NCBI GenBank assembly: GCA_027067085.1
Contig: JAMOMM010000525.1
Location: forward strand, 1-5,588
Length of the DNA stretch: 5,588 bases
From: Hyphomicrobiales bacterium
GTDB taxonomy: Bacteria; Pseudomonadota; Alphaproteobacteria; Rhizobiales; Aestuariivirgaceae
Direction of reading: 5' to 3'
Position numbers and translations under genes: made by a program. Each line of letters begins with the position of its first letter. Position 1 is the stretch's first letter. A model generated the notes under the pieces. That model ran no database searches and was not told the origin of the DNA. It saw only the letters and a program-made list of their open reading frames with translations. Shown in pieces: positions 1 through 4,554 of this stretch.

Positions 1-159
1 TGGAAAAACGATGCGATGAGTGAGGTCGTCATGGTGTTGCTGCGCAAAGATGGGCGAAGGTGGAAAGCCGTCAACTATGTTATTGGACCAACGGATGTTC
101 ATTGGATCGGCTGGTTGGACCAATATGGATTGCCACGGGCACTCTTTTCAGCGCGGTAA
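1..159 (+). CDS. C-terminal fragment of an unrecognised protein
   Basis: An open frame runs from the first base to a TAA at 157-159 and gives the last 52 residues of a protein whose start lies outside the window. The fragment is rich in tryptophan and charged residues and has alternating hydrophobic stretches (EVVMVLLRKDGRRWKAVNYV, then HWIGWLDQYG). This looks like the last beta strands of a small folded domain, with no transmembrane segment. I do not recognise the family and give no function. That it is coding is supported by the frame being open to the window edge, by protein-like composition, and by a stop just before an intergenic region with a convergent gene on the other side. A weak 5-bp stem-loop (160-173) follows the stop directly. 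Confidence 0.6.
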   Translation, partial: WKNDAMSEVVMVLLRKDGRRWKAVNYVIGPTDVHWIGWLDQYGLPRALFSAR

Positions 160-223
160 ATTGGTTAGCCAATAAACTAGCGGCTATGCTGCCAGCACGT
201 CTTAATTAGGTACTTACAGTCTT

Positions 224-266
224 GCGTTTTATGTTGTGTTTGTGATTCAAACAAAACATGAAACGC
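224..266. terminator. Long stem-loop between convergent genes (putative bidirectional 3' end)
   Basis: Arms 224-242 and 248-266 are inverted repeats of 19 bases around a 5-base loop. Seventeen pairs are Watson-Crick, one is a mismatch (236/254) and one (230/260) is a G-U wobble in the + strand RNA. The structure begins one base beyond the stop codon (268-270) of the minus-strand complex I gene and lies 64 bases beyond the stop of the + strand gene. That position suits a shared transcription end or an mRNA 3'-stabilising hairpin. Neither strand has a U-tract after the stem, so it is not a textbook intrinsic terminator. Confidence 0.5.
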
Positions 267-267
267 T

Positions 268-573
268 CTAATGGGTCCAGTTGGTGGCACGGCCGAATTT
301 GAAGTTGTCGGCGTAGGCTCTTTTTTGGCGCTTTACTGTATGTTGTTCGGCAACGCGATAAGCCAAGCCTTCGCGAGTGGCATATGCAATCGCGTCTTCT
401 TTAGAGTCAAAACGTAATTTGATTTGTTGTTTCATATCAGATGAAGACGTCCAACCCATCAATGGTTCGGTTGAGCGCGGCTTTTCCTGCTCAAATTGCA
501 AAACCCAATTATCAGATTTGCCTTTGCCTGATTGCATGGCGTTGCGTGCGGGTTGGAAAATACGTGCAGACAT
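268..573 (-). CDS. NADH dehydrogenase (complex I) accessory subunit, NDUFS4-like
   Basis: A 101-residue protein of the ETC complex I subunit conserved region, the bacterial relative of mitochondrial NDUFS4 (18 kDa subunit). In that family it is an accessory subunit on the peripheral arm of proton-pumping NADH:quinone oxidoreductase, near the NADH-oxidising module; it does not catalyse. Family marks visible here are MSARIFQPARNAMQSGK at the N-terminus, WVLQFE (about 23-28), EPLMGWTSSSDM (about 36-47), a middle part with FDSKEDAIAYA, and the ending YADNF...NWTH. An in-frame ATG lies 9 bases upstream (580-582), but the AAAGGA Shine-Dalgarno (582-587) sits 8 bases before the ATG at 571-573 and overlaps the earlier one. 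The family also begins with MSARIF, so I start at 573. No core complex I genes are nearby. The gene lies about 87 bp downstream of tRNA-Pro and may be partly read from its promoter. The length looks complete. Confidence 0.93.
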   Translation of the reverse strand: MSARIFQPARNAMQSGKGKSDNWVLQFEQEKPRSTEPLMGWTSSSDMKQQIKLRFDSKEDAIAYATREGLAYRVAEQHTVKRQKRAYADNFKFGRATNWTH

Positions 574-659
574 GGAAAACATCCTTTAGCAATTTTCAGC
601 TACTTTACGCCTCACCAACAAACTATGCAAAGGTTGCATCGCAAAGATGAAGAGAAAAA

Positions 660-736
660 TGGTCGGGGCAGTAGGATTCGAACCTACGACCCTCTGCTCC
701 CAAAGCAGATGCGCTACCAAGCTGCGCCATACCCCG
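660..736 (-). tRNA. tRNA-Pro (anticodon UGG)
   Basis: The reverse complement folds into a full 77-nt cloverleaf. The 7-bp acceptor stem pairs CGGGGTA with TGCCCCG and includes one T-G pair. The D arm has AGCTTGGTA, and the anticodon stem TCTGC/GCAGA closes the loop TTTGGGA, giving anticodon TGG. The T arm contains GGTTCGAATCC. The discriminator base is A (663) and the CCA end is encoded (660-662). UGG reads proline codons, probably all four if position 34 is modified. The 3' end is about 73 bp before the Shine-Dalgarno of the complex I gene on the same strand. Confidence 0.97.
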
Positions 737-818
737 ACTAAAACCAGAAGAACTGGCAACCAATTGAGTTGGTCAATCTTACTGGAGTGCTGCCCGCAAA
801 TGCGAGCCTTGATAGGGC
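737..818 (-). other. Structured leader upstream of tRNA-Pro
   Basis: Three short inverted repeats lie between the putative promoter and the tRNA. The first, 792-807, is a 6-bp stem with one G-T pair around the loop ATTT. The second, 759-773, is ACCAA/TTGGT. The third, 744-756, is CCAG/CTGG and is followed on the minus strand by TTTT. This stretch would be removed by RNase P when tRNA-Pro matures. The third hairpin could also be a weak terminator for read-through from the DUF192 gene, but it is short. Confidence 0.3.
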
Positions 819-848
819 GTTATATAAAGGAATATAGGGTTGGTGCAA
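819..848 (-). promoter_or_regulatory. Putative sigma-70-type promoter of tRNA-Pro
   Basis: On the minus strand, TTGCAC (843-848) is followed by TATATA (821-826, 16-bp spacer) or TATAAC (819-824, 18-bp spacer). The -35 hexamer lies inside GTGCTTGCAC (843-852), a 10-base string also found at the same place upstream of tRNA-Glu. The -10 lies about 83 bases from the mature tRNA 5' end, so this promoter implies a long leader. Confidence 0.55.
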
Positions 849-903
849 GCACAGAATTGGATTTTTTGCAGTTTTTTTTGATGCACTTTTTCGAGCAGGA
901 ACT

Positions 904-1389
904 TTAGCGATTAAACATCGGGTGAGATACAAGATCTCCGCGCTTGAGACCGATCCGTTCAACAGTGCCTGCAACCACTTCTAAAACGGCAGCAATCGGT
1001 ATGCCCGATGATATTACATCGAGTGATTTCGGCACAGTGTTGGTTTTAAAACCCGTCACAATCCCCTGGCGCGAAATGAAGATCATATCTAATGAAATGA
1101 TGGTGTTTTTCATCCACATATTGGCAACAATATCGCGGCCCCAATCAAACATCATCGCTCGGTCTTGCGGTAACCTATGGCGAAACATCAACCCACGCTG
1201 CAGGTTCATCGGTGTTTTAGCAATTTCTGTACTGAATTTGAAAGCCCCCTTGGCGGTGGTGACCGTCACCAACTCAATAGGGGCCAGCTGGCCATCAACC
1301 TTTTGAGCATAGGCGGCTTGGGTGAAAAACATCGCCGTAAAAACAACAAAAGCAACGCGTATAAAACGCAACAACGAACCAACAAACAT
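904..1389 (-). CDS. Secreted DUF192 domain protein
   Basis: A 161-residue exported protein of the DUF192 (PF02643) family, whose biochemical role is not established. Residues 1-28 form a Sec signal peptide: a basic N-region with LLRFIRV, a hydrophobic stretch AFVVFTAMFF, and a likely cleavage after AYA before QKVDG. No lipobox cysteine is present, so the mature protein is probably soluble in the periplasm. Family motifs follow in order: RGLMFRHRLP (65-74), MWMKNTIISLDMIFI (91-105) and VLEVVAGTVERIGLKRGD (135-152). A TTG lies six codons upstream (1405-1407), but GGGA seven bases before the ATG at 1387-1389 favours the ATG, and the signal peptide is better formed from there. The gene is 89 bp downstream of the double cold-shock gene on the same strand, with no clear terminator between, so cotranscription is likely. 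Confidence 0.9.
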   Translation of the reverse strand: MFVGSLLRFIRVAFVVFTAMFFTQAAYAQKVDGQLAPIELVTVTTAKGAFKFSTEIAKTPMNLQRGLMFRHRLPQDRAMMFDWGRDIVANMWMKNTIISLDMIFISRQGIVTGFKTNTVPKSLDVISSGIPIAAVLEVVAGTVERIGLKRGDLVSHPMFNR

Positions 1390-1478
1390 GGCGTATTCCC
1401 GAAACAACTAAACTAAAAACTAGAACACCCTACAGCTTGGCTTGCGCCTATGCTTAAACTTATACTTAAAACTTGGGC

Positions 1479-2129
1479 CTAATTTACTTTTGGCAAATTA
1501 TCATCAAGAGACAAGCGCACTTCTGCGGCCATTTTGCCCTTTGGACCGTCGCCGAAGCGAATGTAAATCGTTTGATCTGGCACCAATTCTGCAATGGCGG
1601 TTTTGCGTAGTGTTTCCATGTGAATGAAGATGTCTGGCATCCCTTCACCTTCGGTGGCAAAGCCAAAGCCGCGCGTACGGTTAAACCATTTAACGGTCGC
1701 CTTCTTCCAAACCGCATCGGCTTCAACAGTCACGTGCGTACGCGCAACGCGTTCAACAGGATGAATAGCAGTTGAGGTGTCCACATCAAGGACACGCAGG
1801 CATTGATACCCTTTTTGGCGCTGCACAGCCTCACAGACAATGCGCGTGCCTTCTAGAGGCGCTTCAAAGCCATCACGCTTTAAACAGCTTAGATGGATGA
1901 GAACGTCACGAATACCACTATCGGGGATGATAAAGCCATAACCACGGGCAATGTCAAACCATTTGACGAACCCTGTTACTTGAAAAATTTGAACTTCCGG
2001 TTCAGGTGAATAAGCAACGGCTGGCGCTGCTGCACCAGTATCTGTTTGCGTTGTTGTTTCGACCTGTTCTGTTACACTTTCAGCTGCACCTTGCGTACTT
2101 GCGTGTGTGCTTACGTCTTCGCCCGCCAT
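1479..2129 (-). CDS. Double cold-shock-domain nucleic-acid-binding protein
   Basis: A 216-residue protein with two cold-shock (CSD) OB-folds, a layout common in Alphaproteobacteria, unlike the roughly 70-residue single-domain Csp of E. coli. Residues 1-48 form a low-complexity tail rich in Thr, Ala, Glu and Gln, probably disordered. CSD1 spans about 52-117 with FVKWFD, RNP1-like RGYGFI (62-67) and RNP2-like VLIHL (76-80). CSD2 spans about 143-207 with TVKWFN, RGFGFA (153-158) and IFIHM (167-171). The aromatic residues that stack on single-stranded nucleic acid are kept in both. The usual lysine of RNP1 is arginine in both domains. The expected role is binding single-stranded RNA or DNA as a chaperone in the cytoplasm; cold induction cannot be judged from sequence. 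The start is supported by AGGTGGG (2136-2142) six bases before the ATG. The gene leads a likely transcript with the DUF192 gene. Confidence 0.93.
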   Translation of the reverse strand: MAGEDVSTHASTQGAAESVTEQVETTTQTDTGAAAPAVAYSPEPEVQIFQVTGFVKWFDIARGYGFIIPDSGIRDVLIHLSCLKRDGFEAPLEGTRIVCEAVQRQKGYQCLRVLDVDTSTAIHPVERVARTHVTVEADAVWKKATVKWFNRTRGFGFATEGEGMPDIFIHMETLRKTAIAELVPDQTIYIRFGDGPKGKMAAEVRLSLDDNLPKVN

Positions 2130-2142
2130 TTTAAACCCACCT

Positions 2143-2468
2143 AAATTTTACTTACCCTGCAGAATGTGACGTTAAATTTGCCTCATCACTTTCCAGCTGT
2201 ACTATTTTGCCCCAATAAAAATGGCTTTGTATATAGGCCCAGAGGCAGGCCACTGTGGAAAAAGATGTCATACGTTAACTTTTGCCCGCAGATTTTCACA
2301 GTAAATCCCTCAAATTGTTAATTTTTTCAGTCAAACGAACCGAATAGCAACACAGTTCAAAAAAATATTTTATTTTCCAACTTTCCCCTTTTCGCCCATA
2401 AACTTAGGCAGAGAATCAATAATCAATGCGATTTGATTCGGACAACTGAATTAAACGGAGACTTACAA
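2143..2468. promoter_or_regulatory. Divergent intergenic region between the cold-shock gene and gloA
   Basis: About 325 bases without a gene. It must hold the promoters of both flanking operons. On the minus strand TATATA (2230-2235) is a fair -10 for the cold-shock gene, with no good -35 at 17 bp (CCACAG); if used, it would give an mRNA leader of about 95 bases. The middle (2280-2390) is AT-rich with runs of A and T, such as the stretch near 2358-2375. The gloA-proximal end carries the AATCAA repeats listed separately. I see no tRNA, no riboswitch that I recognise and no strong terminator. Confidence 0.4.
2413..2439. promoter_or_regulatory. Operator-like AATCAA repeats upstream of gloA
   Basis: AATCAA occurs at 2414-2419 and again at 2421-2426, and its inverse TTGATT at 2433-2438. 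The outer pair extends to 7-bp arms (GAATCAA/TTGATTC) with centres 20 bp apart, about two helical turns. The inner pair is a 6-bp palindrome with a 6-base spacer. The element ends about 30 bases before the gloA start. This layout suits a dimeric repressor site; an mRNA leader hairpin is the alternative. No regulator gene is visible in the window. Confidence 0.35.
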
Positions 2469-2888
2469 ATGAAATACTTACACACCATGGTTCGCGTGAA
2501 CGACTTGGATGCTTCGTTAGATTTTTATTGCAATAAGCTTGGCTTGGTTGAAACGCGCAGAAAGGACATCCCTGCTGGAAAATTTAGTTTGATTTTTCTT
2601 GCAGCGCCTGAAAACTTGGATGCAGAAATTGAATTGACCCACAATTGGGAATCTGAAGAATATGGCGAAGGGCGCAACTTCGGTCATCTGGCATTTGAAG
2701 TTGATGATATTTATGCTGCGTGCCAAAAGCTCCAAGATGGTGGCGTGGTGATTAACCGCCCACCGCGTGACGGGCGCATGGCGTTTGTGCGTTCGCCTGA
2801 TAATATATCCATTGAACTTTTGCAAAAAGGTGATGCGCTGGCAGCCAAAGAACCTTGGGCATCTATGGAAAATTCTGGCAAATGGTAA
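2469..2888 (+). CDS. gloA: Lactoylglutathione lyase (glyoxalase I)
   Basis: A 139-residue VOC-superfamily enzyme that converts the hemithioacetal of methylglyoxal and glutathione to S-lactoylglutathione in the cytoplasm, the first step of methylglyoxal detoxification. It aligns from memory with E. coli GloA over nearly its whole length (MKYLHTMVRVNDLDASLDFY; EIELTHNW; FGHLAFEVDD). The four metal ligands of the family all appear present: His5, Glu55, His73 and Glu116. Its short length, without the longer eukaryotic insertions, points to the bacterial Ni/Co-type class. An open frame extends upstream, but the ATG at 2469 has GGAG (2457-2460) eight bases before it and gives the conserved MKYLHTM start. 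It is the first gene of a probable operon, with the cupin gene starting 16 bp after its stop. No second-step glyoxalase II of the usual metallo-beta-lactamase type is in the window. Confidence 0.94.
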   Translation: MKYLHTMVRVNDLDASLDFYCNKLGLVETRRKDIPAGKFSLIFLAAPENLDAEIELTHNWESEEYGEGRNFGHLAFEVDDIYAACQKLQDGGVVINRPPRDGRMAFVRSPDNISIELLQKGDALAAKEPWASMENSGKW

Positions 2889-2904
2889 GGGAATTGATGG
2901 CGCA

Positions 2905-3219
2905 ATGAAATTCATTACAGCGACAAATTTCACTGGTAAGAAAGCATGGGATGCGCAAGACATCACCAATGTTGAAGGTGCCAGCGTGCGGCTACATTGG
3001 ACTGACGAACCTTACATTTGGCACACCAATGACGGGCGCGAGGTGTTTGTGGTTTTAGCGGGCAAGGTGGATATGTTTTTCCGCGACAATGCGGGCGCTG
3101 AACACAAACAAGCTATGCAAGCTGGTGATATTTGTTTTGCTGAAAATGGCGATGAACACGTGGCCCACCCTATTGGCCCTGCGCATATTCTGGTGATTGA
3201 AAAAGCGGGAAGTATTTGA
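2905..3219 (+). CDS. Small single-domain cupin protein
   Basis: A 104-residue cupin (beta-barrel) protein. Cupin motif 1 is represented by IWHTNDGREVFVVLAGKV (residues about 32-49) and motif 2 by GDICFAENGDEHVAHP (about 74-89). The histidine and glutamate of motif 1 and the histidine of EHV in motif 2 are the likely metal ligands. The end, ILVIEKAGSI, is a typical last strand. Proteins of this type bind a divalent metal, but the substrate cannot be read from sequence. The start at 2905 gives MKFITATNF; a purine-rich AAGGGA near 2887-2892 lies rather far from it (about 12 bases), so the start is less certain than its neighbours'. The short 16-bp gap after gloA suggests translation from the same mRNA and perhaps a linked role in aldehyde or small-metabolite stress. 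That link is inference. Confidence 0.85.
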   Translation: MKFITATNFTGKKAWDAQDITNVEGASVRLHWTDEPYIWHTNDGREVFVVLAGKVDMFFRDNAGAEHKQAMQAGDICFAENGDEHVAHPIGPAHILVIEKAGSI

Positions 3220-3273
3220 TTTTTGTCTTTGAGTCTGGTTTGCTGTTAGAGAAAATGGCTCAAGGATTACATA

Positions 3274-4062
3274 ATGAACAAATCAACCGTTATCTTTATT
3301 CATGGCATGTGGGATGGCCCTGGTGTTTGGGGCGATTATAAGAAACATTTTGAAGCGAACGGTTTTAAAACACTGGCCCCAGCCTTAAAGCACCATGATG
3401 TAAAAATAGGTGACCCACCGCCAGAAGGCTTGGGCACAACAAGTCTAACAGATTATGCTGATGGGATTGTTGATCTGGTCAATTCTTTGGACCATCCACC
3501 GATCATTGTTGCGCACTCATTAGGGGGGCTTGTTGCCCAACTGGTTGCGGCGCGGTGTAAATTGGCTTGCGTTGTTGCGCTATGCCCTGCCCCACCAGCT
3601 GGTATTTTTGCGCTGCGATTTAGCACCTTGAAAATTTTTGGCCGCATTTCACTCACATGGGCATATTGGCGTAAACCTACTTTTCCTACTTATAAAGAAA
3701 TGCGCTATGGCGTGTTTAACCGTATCAGCGAGGCTGACGCACAAAAAGGTTTTCAAAATTGCCTGTGGGGATCTGGTTTGGCGCTGTTTGAAATTGGCAA
3801 TTGGGCATTTGATAAAACAAAAGCCTCACGGGTTGATGTTGATAAAATCTCTTGCCCCGTGTTGATATTTGGCGCCCAATACGATCACATCGTCCCTGCA
3901 TCACTTTGCAGAGCTGCAGCCAAGCGTTATCCCCCGGGAGCTTGTGAATATGTTGAACTCCCTGACCATGCCCATTGGGTGCTGGGTGAAGATGGTTGGG
4001 AGAAAATTGCAGACAGATGTATTGATTGGATTAAGAGCAAAGTAGAGAAACCAACAGTTTGA
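3274..4062 (+). CDS. Alpha/beta hydrolase
   Basis: A 262-residue alpha/beta-hydrolase-fold enzyme, complete in length. The first strand ends in VIFIHGMWDGPGVW, where HGM (10-12) helps form the oxyanion hole. The nucleophile elbow is AHSLGG with Ser82. The acid is probably Asp204 in GAQYDHIVP, and the base is His234 in DHAHWV. Residues about 110-180 form the cap region, rich in aromatics and Phe. No signal peptide is present, so it is cytoplasmic. It presumably hydrolyses an ester, thioester or similar bond, but the substrate is not predictable. The ATG is preceded by AAGGA with a 7-base gap. It lies 54 bp after the cupin gene on the same strand with no obvious terminator between, so it is probably the third gene of the gloA operon. 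A TTG-initiated small ORF overlaps its stop. Confidence 0.9.
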   Translation: MNKSTVIFIHGMWDGPGVWGDYKKHFEANGFKTLAPALKHHDVKIGDPPPEGLGTTSLTDYADGIVDLVNSLDHPPIIVAHSLGGLVAQLVAARCKLACVVALCPAPPAGIFALRFSTLKIFGRISLTWAYWRKPTFPTYKEMRYGVFNRISEADAQKGFQNCLWGSGLALFEIGNWAFDKTKASRVDVDKISCPVLIFGAQYDHIVPASLCRAAAKRYPPGACEYVELPDHAHWVLGEDGWEKIADRCIDWIKSKVEKPTV

Positions 4063-4288
4063 GCGAGTATGAAGCAAAATTTGATGACCCAAAACCCAAT
4101 AACTTTCAACAGGTTGGGAATACCTTTAATATCGTTGGTACATCGTTCAGATTACGAAAGGCGCGGCGCGCTTGTGGAGAATTTATCGACGGTCCGAAGG
4201 GAATATTGCAGTGACAATCATTGCACTGTTCGCTCAGGTGCTTGACCAACAAAATGAAGAGAGCGTGGATTTCGACAAAGAAGAATGA
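4059..4288 (+). pseudogene. Possible frame-disrupted small ORF after the hydrolase
   Basis: One frame can start at TTG 4059-4061, overlapping the hydrolase stop. It runs to TGA 4212-4214 and encodes a hydrophilic piece with EYEAKFDDPKPNNFQQVGN and FNIVGTSFR. A second frame, open from 4130 and shifted by -1, continues to TGA 4286-4288 with EGNIAVTIIALFAQVLDQQ and an acidic end, DFDKEE. Joined, they would give a protein of roughly 70-75 residues. A third frame from ATG 4069 is also open for about 58 codons, which weakens the case. No good Shine-Dalgarno is seen. FNIVGTSFR faintly recalls the start of HIRAN domains, but the rest of that domain is not visible. It may be a decayed gene, two tiny overlapping genes, or chance. 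Confidence 0.28.
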
Positions 4289-4317
4289 GCACGCTTTGCT
4301 GTGCAAAGCGGGTGGCT
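4289..4317. repeat. Palindromic repeat A, copy 1
   Basis: A 29-base unit identical to 4374-4402. Its core, 4292-4310, is a perfect 8-bp stem (CGCTTTGC/GCAAAGCG) with the loop TGT, followed by GGGTGGCT. It resembles REP-like intergenic palindromes. It starts directly after the TGA (4286-4288) of the possible small ORF. No T-run follows on either strand, so it is not a standard intrinsic terminator. Confidence 0.8.
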
Positions 4318-4320
4318 CTC

Positions 4321-4339
4321 GTTGTTTCTTTGAAACAAC
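4321..4339. repeat. Palindromic hairpin B between the two A copies
   Basis: Perfect 8-bp inverted repeat GTTGTTTC/GAAACAAC around the loop TTT. It has the same stem and loop lengths as hairpin A but an unrelated sequence. It lies three bases after repeat A copy 1, and about 34 bases separate it from copy 2. Function unknown; it could act as a 3'-end or stabilising structure for either converging transcript. Confidence 0.65.
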
Positions 4340-4373
4340 TGCCGCTGCGAATTTAGAATTTTAATGGGATATC

Positions 4374-4402
4374 GCACGCTTTGCTGTGCAAAGCGGGTGG
4401 CT
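4374..4402. repeat. Palindromic repeat A, copy 2, abutting tRNA-Glu
   Basis: Identical over 29 bases to 4289-4317, starting 85 bases later. Its core stem-loop is 4377-4395. The unit ends at 4402, and the encoded CCA of tRNA-Glu occupies 4403-4405, so the repeat begins exactly where the tRNA ends. On the minus strand the hairpin starts seven bases after the CCA. It may end or trim the tRNA transcript, or the tRNA end may have served as an insertion point. Confidence 0.8.
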
Positions 4403-4477
4403 TGGCGCGCCCTAGGGGAATCGAACCCCTCTCTCCAGCGTGAAAGGCTAGTGTCCTAACCGATAGACGAAGGGCGC
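4403..4477 (-). tRNA. tRNA-Glu (anticodon UUC)
   Basis: The reverse complement folds into a full 75-nt cloverleaf. The acceptor stem GCGCCCT/AGGGCGC is fully paired. The D arm contains ATCGGTTAGGA, and the anticodon stem CTAGC/GCTGG (with one T-G pair) closes the loop CTTTCAC with anticodon TTC. The T arm is AGGGGTTCGATTCCCCT. The discriminator is G (4406) and CCA is encoded (4403-4405). Besides translation, charged Glu-tRNA feeds tetrapyrrole synthesis by the GluTR route in many bacteria, though most Alphaproteobacteria use the ALA synthase route instead. Confidence 0.97.
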
Positions 4478-4489
4478 GCTGCAGGGAGT

Positions 4490-4518
4490 TCTATAAAGGG
4501 GTTTTTTTGATAGTGCAA
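4490..4518 (-). promoter_or_regulatory. Sigma-70-type promoter of tRNA-Glu
   Basis: On the minus strand TTGCAC (4513-4518) and TATAGA (4490-4495) are separated by exactly 17 bases, with an A-run in the spacer. Transcription would start about six bases before the mature 5' end at 4477. The -35 lies in GTGCTTGCAC (4513-4522), the same 10-base element as upstream of tRNA-Pro. This gives tRNA-Glu its own promoter, independent of recJ. Confidence 0.7.
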
Positions 4519-4523
4519 GCACG

Positions 4524-4553
4524 AAAAAGAGATAAAAACGTTTTATTTTTCTC
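4524..4553 (-). terminator. Weak AT-rich terminator after recJ
   Basis: Just past the recJ stop, the minus strand reads GAG, an A-rich bulge, ATAAAA, loop CGT, TTTTAT, CTC, then TTTTT. The stem is almost all A-T, so it is a weak intrinsic terminator at best. It lies between recJ and the tRNA-Glu promoter. Confidence 0.35.
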
Positions 4554-4554
4554 G

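Noticed and set aside
160..173. Small hairpin ATTGG/CCAAT after the left-end gene
   Set aside because: A 5-bp stem without a T-run is too weak to call a terminator. The stem at 224-266 is a much better candidate.
944..1306. + strand open frame of 120 codons opposite the DUF192 gene
   Set aside because: It is the antisense shadow of a gene with clear DUF192 motifs and a signal peptide.
2517..2969. Minus-strand open frame of 150 codons opposite gloA and the cupin gene
   Set aside because: It lies antisense to two clearly conserved genes, and its translation shows no recognisable domain.
4106..4306. Minus-strand open frame of 66 codons
   Set aside because: It crosses repeat A copy 1 and has a Cys/Phe/Leu-rich composition, with no usable Shine-Dalgarno or family likeness. 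The + strand frames here look more protein-like.
4289..4402. CRISPR array
   Set aside because: Only two copies of the repeat, a spacer containing its own hairpin, and no cas genes nearby.
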